A stretch of DNA of 64,000 nucleotides from Streptococcus pneumoniae. Its GTDB lineage: Bacteria; Bacillota; Bacilli; Lactobacillales; Streptococcaceae. The position numbers were made by a program, and so were the translations under genes. Where the stretch lies: contig NZ_CKYA01000007.1 in assembly GCF_001113365.1 (NCBI RefSeq), forward strand, positions 45,377-109,376, written 5' to 3'. Positions within the stretch are counted from its first letter, which is position 1; every line of letters begins with the position of its first letter. Positions 54,394 to 60,779 of this stretch are shown piece by piece. Below the pieces are notes generated by a model. The model saw only the letters and a program-made list of their open reading frames with translations. It made no database searches and was not told the origin of the DNA.

Positions 54394-55755
54394 TTATGCA
54401 AAGACCTTTTTCAAAACTTCCTGAATCGTTGTCACACCAATAACCTGAATTTCCTTAGGCGGAGTAATTCCTGTCAAGGAATTCTTAGGTACATAAATCT
54501 TAGTAAAGCCCAGTTTAGCAGCTTCGTTGATACGTTGTTCGATACGATTCACACGCCGAATTTCTCCTGTCAAGCCCAGTTCTCCGACAAAACATTCCTG
54601 AGGATTAGTTGGCTTGTCTTTGTAGCTCGAAGCAATAGCAACTGCAACAGCCAAGTCAATCGCAGGTTCATCCAATTTAACACCACCAGCAGATTTGAGA
54701 TAGGCATCCTGATTTTGCAAGAGAAGCCCTGCCCGTTTTTCCAAAACAGCCATAATCAAGCTAGCACGGTTAAAATCAAGTCCTGTCGTAGTACGCTTGG
54801 CATTTCCAAACATGGTCGGTGTTACCAAAGCCTGAACCTCCGCCAAAATCGGACGCGTCCCTTCCATGGTCACAACGATTGACGAGCCCGTAGCACCGTC
54901 TAAACGCTCTTCTAGGAAAACTTGACTCGGATTGAGTACCTCAACCAATCCACCCGACTGCATCTCAAAAATCCCAATCTCATTAGTGGAGCCAAAACGG
55001 TTTTTAACCGCTCTTAAGATACGAAAGGTATGGTGACGCTCCCCTTCAAAGTAAAGCACCGTATCCACCATATGCTCCAACATACGAGGCCCAGCCAAGG
55101 TTCCTTCCTTGGTCACATGACCTACGATAAAGATGGCAATGTTATTAGTTTTGGCCAGCTGCATAAGTTCAGCCGTCACCTCACGCACTTGAGAAACAGA
55201 TCCCTGTACCCCTGAAATCTCAGGAGACATAATGGTTTGAATGGAGTCAATAATGAGGAAGTCTGGCTGGATTCGCTCCACCTCAGCTCGAACACTCTGC
55301 ATATTGGTCTCTGCATAGAGATAAAACTCGCTATCAATATCTCCCAAGCGCTCTGCTCGTAGCTTAATCTGCTGGGCAGACTCCTCCCCACTGACATAGA
55401 GAACTGTCCCCACTTGAGACAGCTGGGTTGAGACTTGTAAGAGAAGGGTTGATTTCCCAATCCCAGGATCCCCACCAATGAGGACTAGACTTCCTGGTAC
55501 CACTCCGCCTCCAAGTACACGGTTGAATTCCTCCATGTCTGTCTTGGTTCGATTAACGTTGATAGAAGTCACCTCAGCCAGTTTCATGGGCTTGGTTTTC
55601 TCACCTGTCAAGGACACACGCGCATTCTTGACCTCGGCAACCTCAACCTCTTCTACAAAAGAAGACCAAGACCCACAGTTGGGACAACGTCCCAGATATT
55701 TAGGGGAATTATACCCACAATTTTGACATACAAATGTCGCTTTTTTCTTTGCGAT
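54394..55755 (-). CDS. radA: DNA repair/branch-migration protein RadA
   Basis: 453 residues if translation begins at ATC 55753-55755. N-terminal C4 zinc finger (FVCQNCGYN..GRCPNCGSW), RecA-like ATPase (GGDPGIGKSTLLLQ), KNRFG motif and a C-terminal Lon-like domain ending TTIQEVLKKVFA. No ATG, GTG or TTG lies in frame between the upstream stop and the zinc finger; the first usable one is GTG 55617, which would delete the finger. AGAGG is 6 nt before ATC. RadA acts on D-loops during transformation; the cluster has a SigX-like box before dut. Confidence 0.92.
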   Translation of the reverse strand: MAKKKATFVCQNCGYNSPKYLGRCPNCGSWSSFVEEVEVAEVKNARVSLTGEKTKPMKLAEVTSINVNRTKTDMEEFNRVLGGGVVPGSLVLIGGDPGIGKSTLLLQVSTQLSQVGTVLYVSGEESAQQIKLRAERLGDIDSEFYLYAETNMQSVRAEVERIQPDFLIIDSIQTIMSPEISGVQGSVSQVREVTAELMQLAKTNNIAIFIVGHVTKEGTLAGPRMLEHMVDTVLYFEGERHHTFRILRAVKNRFGSTNEIGIFEMQSGGLVEVLNPSQVFLEERLDGATGSSIVVTMEGTRPILAEVQALVTPTMFGNAKRTTTGLDFNRASLIMAVLEKRAGLLLQNQDAYLKSAGGVKLDEPAIDLAVAVAIASSYKDKPTNPQECFVGELGLTGEIRRVNRIEQRINEAAKLGFTKIYVPKNSLTGITPPKEIQVIGVTTIQEVLKKVFA

Positions 55756-55768
55756 GATAAACCTCTTT

Positions 55769-56284
55769 CTATATCTCTAACTCACACTCAATCACTTGGC
55801 AAAAATCAATCTTCTCATTTGGCACAAACTGGCGCATGAGCATGTTGTGAGTTACCACTATCACGGTCTGGTAATCTCGATACTTAGACATACATTCTAG
55901 AAAACGAGACTTTATCTCCGTAGCTGTCTCATATTGAATAGGACTATTAGGAAGTAACTCCCCATTATTTTCTAGAAACATAGTACGAGCTTTTTCAAAA
56001 TTATCTGTTCCACTTTCATAGACCTGCCATTCATGCAATAATGGCTCCACTCTCAAAGGAAGACCCGTAGCACAAACCACATAAGAAGCCGTTTCCAAAG
56101 CTCTTGTGACTGCAGAAGATATGATTATTTCAGCTGAAGGGAGTAAAAGATTGGTGCACAATTTCTGGGCTTGTTGCCGTCCTTTCTCAGACAAGGGTGC
56201 CAAATCTATCCCAAATCCCGTATAAGACCGCTCCTCTAACTCACAATAATCTGGCTCCCCGTGACGTACAAAGATAATCTTCAT
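55769..56284 (-). CDS. Histidine phosphatase (phosphoglycerate mutase-like)
   Basis: 171 residues from ATG 56284. The catalytic motif IFVRHGEPDY and the second histidine in VTHNMLMR place it in the histidine phosphatase superfamily. Substrate unknown. It lies between dut and radA, as in pneumococcus, where the cluster is induced in competence. Confidence 0.9.
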   Translation of the reverse strand: MKIIFVRHGEPDYCELEERSYTGFGIDLAPLSEKGRQQAQKLCTNLLLPSAEIIISSAVTRALETASYVVCATGLPLRVEPLLHEWQVYESGTDNFEKARTMFLENNGELLPNSPIQYETATEIKSRFLECMSKYRDYQTVIVVTHNMLMRQFVPNEKIDFCQVIECELEI

Positions 56285-56285
56285 T

Positions 56286-56729
56286 CTAGTGCCCTGTCGA
56301 ACCAAAACCACCAGTCCGCACGCCGTCTGCCGCATCTCCATCTGCAATTAAGAAAGGAGCAAAGACAGCCTGGACAACACGTTCTCCAACTTCAAGAACA
56401 ACCTCTTGGTCTGTGATATTCTTCATCTGAGCAAAAATATGCCCTTCATTCCCAGGATTTCCATAATAATCCCCATCAATGACACCCACAGAGTTAATCA
56501 AGACCAAGCCCTTCTTACGAGGATTTGAAGAGCGATCATAAAGGTAAAGAACCTCAGTCGGCTGCATATAAGCCTTAACCCCTGTCGGAACCAAGACAAT
56601 CTCTCCTGGCGCAATAACTGTACGCACAGCAACCTTTAAGTCGTAACCAGCCGCATGCGCTGTCTCACGCTTGGGCAATAAATTTTCATCTGTAAAACTA
56701 GAAACCAATTCAAAACCACGAATTTTCAT
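56286..56729 (-). CDS. dut: dUTPase
   Basis: 147-residue trimeric dUTP pyrophosphatase. Motifs AAGYDLK, RSSNPRKKG, GVIDGDYYGNPG and the C-terminal GGFGSTGH are present. Hydrolyses dUTP to dUMP. Start taken at the second of two adjacent ATGs (56729); one residue more is possible. Confidence 0.94.
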   Translation of the reverse strand: MKIRGFELVSSFTDENLLPKRETAHAAGYDLKVAVRTVIAPGEIVLVPTGVKAYMQPTEVLYLYDRSSNPRKKGLVLINSVGVIDGDYYGNPGNEGHIFAQMKNITDQEVVLEVGERVVQAVFAPFLIADGDAADGVRTGGFGSTGH

Positions 56730-56777
56730 CATCTTCTCTTTTCTATTATCATTTATTCTAGATTATTCTATCTTATT

Positions 56778-56785
56778 TATTCGGA
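56778..56785 (-). promoter_or_regulatory. SigX cin-box-like element before dut
   Basis: TCCGAATA (7 of 8 to TACGAATA) after TTTT, followed by AATAAGATAG, 48 nt upstream of dut. The dut-radA genes are known late competence genes in pneumococcus, which makes this a useful reference for the similar boxes elsewhere in the window. Confidence 0.65.
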
Positions 56786-56794
56786 AAAAGCACG

Positions 56795-56874
56795 AAAAAA
56801 AGAGCACACAATTCAAATCGCTTAGGGCTGCTGGATTCCTCCCCTGACCCGCTTCACGCAGAACTGTTGCTCCA
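56795..56874 (-). ncRNA. ffs: Small SRP RNA (4.5S-like scRNA)
   Basis: Minus-strand RNA of about 80 nt starting GGAGCAACAG and ending TGTGCTCTTTTTTT. It contains the conserved SRP domain IV sequence GGTCAGGGGAGGAATCCAGCAG, with ends that pair. A consensus extended -10 (TGATATAAT, 56881-56889) precedes it and a U-run ends it. Forms the signal recognition particle with Ffh. Sits between tadA and dut. Confidence 0.9.
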
Positions 56875-56915
56875 CTATTTATTATATCACATTCCTATTC
56901 ATTTTAAAAGCAAAA

Positions 56916-57383
56916 TTATTTTTTCCGTCTATTTCTAAAAAAGTCCTGCATAATAGCTGCGCATTCATCTTCCAAAATTCCCGTTTCAACCTCTACACGA
57001 TGATTGAGACGCTCATCTGTCAAGATATCGTACAAACTCCCAGCAGCGCCAAATTTCTGGTTTTTAGCCCCATAGACCACGTTTGGAATGCGGGCAAGTC
57101 CAATCGCCCCACTACACATGACACAAGGCTCAATGGTCACAAAAAGTGTGCAATCCAGCAAGCGCCAGCTCTCCTCACTTAGGTTCGCATTCTCTATGGC
57201 CATAATCTCCGCATGCATAACCGCTCGCTGCAATTCCTCACGCGCATTATGCCCACGACCAATAATTTTTCCGTCCTTGACAATCACACAACCAATCGGA
57301 ATTTCATCGTGTTCCAAGGCAATCTCAGCCTCTCTCAAAGCCTCCCTCATAAAGACTTCTTTTTCTTCAACTGTATAATTCAT
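56916..57383 (-). CDS. tadA: tRNA-specific adenosine deaminase
   Basis: 155-residue cytidine/deoxycytidylate-deaminase fold. Zinc and catalytic residues lie in VMHAEIMAIE and EPCVMCSGAI. Makes inosine 34 in tRNA-Arg(ACG). Start ATG 57383; the codon before it is an in-frame TTG. Own promoter with TATAAT at about 57417-57422. Confidence 0.94.
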   Translation of the reverse strand: MNYTVEEKEVFMREALREAEIALEHDEIPIGCVIVKDGKIIGRGHNAREELQRAVMHAEIMAIENANLSEESWRLLDCTLFVTIEPCVMCSGAIGLARIPNVVYGAKNQKFGAAGSLYDILTDERLNHRVEVETGILEDECAAIMQDFFRNRRKK

Positions 57384-57436
57384 CAATTTCCCTTTCCCTA
57401 CTTATCGATTTTATTATTATATCATGAATCTCAACA

Positions 57437-57462
57437 CAAAAAAAGCCACCGAATGCGGTGAC
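57437..57462 (-). terminator. Terminator upstream of tadA
   Basis: GTCACCG CATT CGGTGGC followed by TTTTTTT on the minus strand. It would stop leftward transcription from the prophage side. Confidence 0.85.
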
Positions 57463-57603
57463 TCTATAGGGAGATTATTATGAAAAAGGTAAAATAAAAC
57501 CTTATTAAATCAATGCTTTTGGAGGGTGCCCCCTCCAACTCCCCGACCTCTGGACAAGGTCTATTTTTTTTTTGAAAAAATTAAAAAAACTTCATCAAAA
57601 CGC
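57463..57603 (+). other. Non-coding stretch with tandem hairpins and U10 run
   Basis: On the plus strand: a tiny frame MKKVK behind GGGAG, then hairpins GGAGGGTGCCCCCTCC (57521-57536) and GACCTCTGGACAAGGTC (57545-57561), followed by TATTTTTTTTTT. This looks like the 3' end of a small RNA or short transcript. The prophage/chromosome junction may lie in this area, but no att core could be defined without the other end. Confidence 0.45.
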
Positions 57604-57632
57604 TTGACTTTCTCGGTGTACCGTGATATAAT
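57604..57632 (+). promoter_or_regulatory. Promoter of the small plus-strand operon
   Basis: -35 TTGACT (57604-57609), 17-bp spacer, extended -10 TGATATAAT (-10 at 57627-57632). Confidence 0.85.
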
Positions 57633-57657
57633 ATAATCAAGATAAGGAAAGGGGGTG

Positions 57658-57813
57658 ATGAAGTTGAACAAAGAAGATTGGCTCAGGTTACTTGAAAAGG
57701 CAATAGACAATATTCCTGAAACGGTAACTGCTATCGCAAGTCTAGTGACCGCAATAACGGTCGCAAGGCAAAACAAAAAGCGTAAACCGAAATCCCGTCA
57801 AAGAAAAAGGTAA
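57658..57813 (+). CDS. Small basic protein of unknown function
   Basis: 51 residues from ATG 57658 or 49 from TTG 57664, which has better spacing to AAAGGGGG. It reads KLNKEDWLRLLEKAIDNIPE, a hydrophobic middle (TVTAIASLVTAITVA) and a very basic tail (RQNKKRKPKSRQRKR). It could be a small holin-like or membrane-active protein. First gene of a short operon facing the prophage. Confidence 0.6.
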   Translation: MKLNKEDWLRLLEKAIDNIPETVTAIASLVTAITVARQNKKRKPKSRQRKR

Positions 57814-57819
57814 ACGCTA

Positions 57820-57850
57820 AGAGGTTGGGGCGAAAGCCCCTTACACCTCT
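57820..57850 (+). other. Nested stem-loop after the small basic protein gene
   Basis: AGAGGT / ACCTCT outer stem enclosing GGGGC-GAAA-GCCCC with a GNRA tetraloop, followed by ATTTTAT. Possible weak terminator or structured leader for the next two small genes. Confidence 0.6.
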
Positions 57851-57878
57851 ATTTTATCAAATGGAAAGAGGAAATGCA

Positions 57879-57953
57879 ATGGTTAGTGCAATAGCTATTT
57901 TTATAATTGCAATCAATGTATATATTTATCTAAAAAATAAAAAGGACAAATAA
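57879..57953 (+). CDS. 24-residue single-helix membrane peptide
   Basis: MVSAIAIFIIAINVYIYLKN followed by a Lys-rich end (KKDK). AGAGG lies 9 nt upstream, and the stop is 1 nt before the next ATG. Size and topology fit a small membrane or toxin-like peptide. Unknown family. Confidence 0.5.
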   Translation: MVSAIAIFIIAINVYIYLKNKKDK

Positions 57954-57954
57954 G

Positions 57955-58134
57955 ATGAGAGAAGTTATTCAAGAATTGTTAGACAGTTCGATGTCTACAT
58001 CTGCTATTTCCCAAGGTGCTGGAGTTCCATGGACTACTGTTTCTGACCTCAGAAAAGGAAAAACAAGCATGGACAAAATGGCACTTCTCACAGCAGAAAA
58101 ACTTTATGAATTTGCTACAACTGATAAGCAGTGA
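57955..58134 (+). CDS. Small helix-turn-helix protein
   Basis: 59 residues, MREVIQELLDSSMSTSAISQ followed by GAGVPWTTVSDLRKGKTSMD, a compact XRE/Cro-like HTH (ISQGAGVPWTTVSDLRKGK). AAGGA upstream and a strong terminator directly after. Likely a DNA-binding regulator of the small operon or the prophage end. Confidence 0.72.
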   Translation: MREVIQELLDSSMSTSAISQGAGVPWTTVSDLRKGKTSMDKMALLTAEKLYEFATTDKQ

Positions 58135-58156
58135 TTTCGATCACTGTTTTTATTTT
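58129..58156 (+). terminator. Terminator of the small HTH operon
   Basis: CAGTGAT TTCG ATCACTG followed by TTTTTATTTTT. Confidence 0.92.
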
Positions 58157-58343
58157 TAACAAAACACCTCCCTATTTTTCATGTAAACGTTTTTTTGAAC
58201 AATAGGATTTAGATTTCTGTTTCTAATCGTTCAAAATGCGTGTTTTTGAAAAATAGAACTTAACTCTAATTTTTTAGGCAAACCATTTATTTTGCTACCG
58301 ACATTGGTGTCGGTTGGTTAGACGTTTTCTTGATTCAGACAAA

Positions 58344-58372
58344 CAAAAAAACCGCAAGCCTGAGCCTGCGGT
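58344..58372 (-). terminator. Terminator after the phage lysin gene
   Basis: CCGCAGGC / GCTTGCGG-type stem with TTTTTTT on the minus strand. The gap 58157-58343 between the two terminators shows no supportable gene; TACCGACATTGGTGTCGGT (about 58297) is a further perfect palindrome. Confidence 0.85.
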
Positions 58373-58403
58373 GAAAGAACAATTTAGAAAGTTTCCTTTC
58401 TAT

Positions 58404-59360
58404 TTATTTAACTGTAATCAAGCCATCTGGCTCTACTGTGAAGTCTGGCTTATCTGCCAGTGTTCCGTCTGGTTTGAGGTAGTACCAACCTGTTCCGTCC
58501 GCTGACTGGATAAAGGCATTTGATACCATGGCGCCTTCTTTAGCGTCTAAGTAGTACCATGTGTCCTTGTACTTGACCCAGCCTGTCTTCATGGCACCTT
58601 CTACATCAAAATAGTACCACTTCTCAGCGATTTTCTTCCAGCCTGTGGCCATTTCGCCTGATTGGTCAAAGTAGTACCAATTACCGTCTGTGTGCTTCTT
58701 CCAGCGGTCTGAAAGCATATAGCCTGAGCCATCGAAATAATACCAGGTACCGTTGATTTTCTCAAACTTGTCTTTTGGATAAGAGCCGTCTGAGTGTACG
58801 TACCAGTAGCCAGTGCCATTTTTCTGCCAGCCTGTCGCAGCGCTCAAGCCGTTTTCGATGTCTTGCTTAAACTGCTCACGGCTAATGCCCCAACTTGCAA
58901 GATATGGATAAGGGTCAACGTGGTCTGAGTGGTTGTTTGGTTGGTTATTCGTGCAATACTCGTGCGTTTTAATTCCAGCTAAACTCCCTGTATCAAGCGT
59001 TTTCGGCAAACCTGCTTCATCTGCTAGATTGCGTAGCAATTCGATATAGAGGCGATAGTCCATCATGAACTCTTCTTTAGTTGAATGGCTTTCAATCAGT
59101 TCAACCGCTGCGTAACTCTCAGCATTCCAACCGCCCCCAACATCCCAACTTCCGTTGTTCACAGGACCTACTTGCATAACACGGCCGTTTCCGACAACAT
59201 GTGAAAAGAACCCTAGTTCAGGGTCCTTTCTATAGTGGTAATCAGCTTCATTTTGAGCGGTTGAGTTACGGTTGCCTGTTGAGTGAGCATGTACTTGTCG
59301 ATAAGGCTGCACCCCAACCTGTGGCAAGCCTGTACGTAGTCTGTTTCTATCGATATCCAT
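58404..59360 (-). CDS. Phage N-acetylmuramoyl-L-alanine amidase (LytA-like endolysin)
   Basis: 318 residues, the same length as LytA. N-terminal Amidase_2 domain with His26 (VHAHSTGN), Glu87, His133 (IKTHEYC) and His147/Asp149 (NHSDHVDPYPY) matching LytA zinc and catalytic residues. The C-terminal choline-binding repeats end GLITVK exactly as in LytA. The 2-residue deletion reported in atypical mitis LytA is not evident from the length. Acts on choline-containing walls at phage release. Just downstream of two holin genes. Confidence 0.94.
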   Translation of the reverse strand: MDIDRNRLRTGLPQVGVQPYRQVHAHSTGNRNSTAQNEADYHYRKDPELGFFSHVVGNGRVMQVGPVNNGSWDVGGGWNAESYAAVELIESHSTKEEFMMDYRLYIELLRNLADEAGLPKTLDTGSLAGIKTHEYCTNNQPNNHSDHVDPYPYLASWGISREQFKQDIENGLSAATGWQKNGTGYWYVHSDGSYPKDKFEKINGTWYYFDGSGYMLSDRWKKHTDGNWYYFDQSGEMATGWKKIAEKWYYFDVEGAMKTGWVKYKDTWYYLDAKEGAMVSNAFIQSADGTGWYYLKPDGTLADKPDFTVEPDGLITVK

Positions 59361-59363
59361 TCC

Positions 59364-59696
59364 CTATCGTCCTTTCCATGCGTCATTCATCTGCTTCACT
59401 GCTGACTCTACGAAGGTGTCTAAGTCTTTGTCAGTCATACTGATATTATATTTGGTCAGCTCAGCACGAATTTTAGCGCGGGCCTGTGCCAGTTTTTCAT
59501 CTCCCTTGTAGCCAGTTTCAGCAGCTACCTGCTCCACGGCATTAACTGAGTTCTTGGCCAAGATTTCAACAATCTTGATAGTCTTTTCTCCACCTTTTTT
59601 GACGAGGTATTCCTTGACTACCCTAACTACCACCCCTGCCAAAATGACTAGGATGCTGATTGCTCCATTAGTAATGATTTCAGTAATTTGTTGCAT
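59364..59696 (-). CDS. Phage holin (LLH type)
   Basis: 110 residues with one N-terminal transmembrane segment (about 10-30, AISILVILAGVVVRVV) and a charged C-terminal domain of the phage_holin_LLH type. Sits 3 nt before the amidase stop-to-start boundary in the lysis cassette. Confidence 0.85.
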   Translation of the reverse strand: MQQITEIITNGAISILVILAGVVVRVVKEYLVKKGGEKTIKIVEILAKNSVNAVEQVAAETGYKGDEKLAQARAKIRAELTKYNISMTDKDLDTFVESAVKQMNDAWKGR

Positions 59697-59699
59697 TTG

Positions 59700-60116
59700 T
59701 TATTCTCCTTTTTTCGTGTCATCATCTTTTTCAAGTAATCGCTGAAATACTTTTACAATCGGCTGAAAAAGAGTAACATTTCCTTTTAATTTGCGGTAAT
59801 TTTCAATGAGAGATTGAAAAGTAAATGCGATGTACCCGAGATAGATTGAGTACAAGAATGCAAAACCTGTCTTTTCAGGCAACAAAACGGACGCCGGAAT
59901 GAGGATCATCAGTAAGAGAACCCCTGAAATCTTACGAAATAGCCCATTGATGCCGATTTTGCTCTTGTACTCGATGTCAGGATTGATAATTGCCGCAATC
60001 GTCCCTGTCACAAAATCAATGATTTCCATTGAGACAATCAGTGCTAGAGCGTACAATACCAAACCATCTTCAGTCTGTACGACACTTCTTAGAAAATTGA
60101 AAAATTCAATTTGCAT
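59700..60116 (-). CDS. Phage holin (phage_holin_4 / TcdE-type)
   Basis: 138 residues with three or four hydrophobic segments and the family pattern ALIVSMEIIDFVTGTIAAI, KIGINGLFRKISGVLLLM. Second holin of a dual-holin cassette, common in streptococcal phages. Confidence 0.87.
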   Translation of the reverse strand: MQIEFFNFLRSVVQTEDGLVLYALALIVSMEIIDFVTGTIAAIINPDIEYKSKIGINGLFRKISGVLLLMILIPASVLLPEKTGFAFLYSIYLGYIAFTFQSLIENYRKLKGNVTLFQPIVKVFQRLLEKDDDTKKGE

Positions 60117-60124
60117 ACAACCTC

Positions 60125-60475
60125 CTATTCTTTAGGTTCTACCGTTGGAACCGTCCAGTCAGGATTGCCCTCTGCATCAAATTTCATGATATAGAATTCA
60201 TGATTCAACAGAACGGCTACGTTGATTGTTGCGATTGTACCACCCCACTGGTTGAACGCCCAAACGGTTTCAACATCCTTGAATTGGCGACGGCCATTTA
60301 CGATCACAGGACGTTTTTGAACATCACGATACATATAGAAGTCATCGCTTACATTCTTGCAACGAATGAACTCTCCATTTTCTTTCATGTAGCGCAAAGC
60401 ACTCGCAAGATCAAATGGTTCTGTGATTTTTGTAAGGTCTAGTAAGTTATCTGTGTTTTGAATTGTTTCTGCCAT
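60125..60475 (-). CDS. Conserved phage protein of unknown function (between tail and holin)
   Basis: 116 residues, soluble; MAETIQNTDNLLDLTKITEP at the N-terminus. Resembles small DUF1366-type proteins found upstream of holins in streptococcal phages. Role unknown, perhaps baseplate or lysis-module related. Confidence 0.72.
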   Translation of the reverse strand: MAETIQNTDNLLDLTKITEPFDLASALRYMKENGEFIRCKNVSDDFYMYRDVQKRPVIVNGRRQFKDVETVWAFNQWGGTIATINVAVLLNHEFYIMKFDAEGNPDWTVPTVEPKE

Positions 60476-60477
60476 GT

Positions 60478-60681
60478 CTATTCTCCTTTGTCTGCTGGTT
60501 TAGTTTGTTCATCAAGCAGAGCTTCCAGCTCATCCACTCGTGCTTGAAGTCTTTGATTCTCTTCCCTTTGCTCATTCAACTGAATACTCAAGATATTACT
60601 TGTAATCATCGAATCTGTTGAAGTTGTTGACATTTCACGAATTGTCATTTGTAAGGCTTGGTTAAGCTGTTCTGTGTTCAT
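60478..60681 (-). CDS. Small coiled-coil phage protein
   Basis: 67 residues, MNTEQLNQALQMTIREMSTT, then a heptad-type stretch (LNEQREENQRLQARVDELEAL). Overlaps in spacing with the next gene by 2 nt. Typical of small ORFs between tail fibre and holin genes in this phage group. Confidence 0.7.
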   Translation of the reverse strand: MNTEQLNQALQMTIREMSTTSTDSMITSNILSIQLNEQREENQRLQARVDELEALLDEQTKPADKGE

Positions 60682-60779
60682 TTTCTAAGTTCTCCAATCT
60701 GTGTGTTCGTTTTCTATTTTCAAGAGCAAGCTCCTGAATTGCTTTAAAGTGTGATATTGGTCAACATGTTGTTATTCAT
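60662..60779 (-). pseudogene. Frameshifted small phage ORF
   Basis: MNNNMLTNITL then stop; a shift of one base at about 60746 would continue into KAIQELALENRKRTHRLENL and on to a stop inside the next gene. The rejoined frame looks like a real small helical protein, so one extra T in CTTTAAAG is likely. Its ATG overlaps the tail-gene stop (ATGA). Confidence 0.5.

Noticed and set aside
57437..58403. Prophage attachment site
   Set aside because: The junction is probably in this interval, but the other prophage end is outside the window and no duplicated core can be identified.
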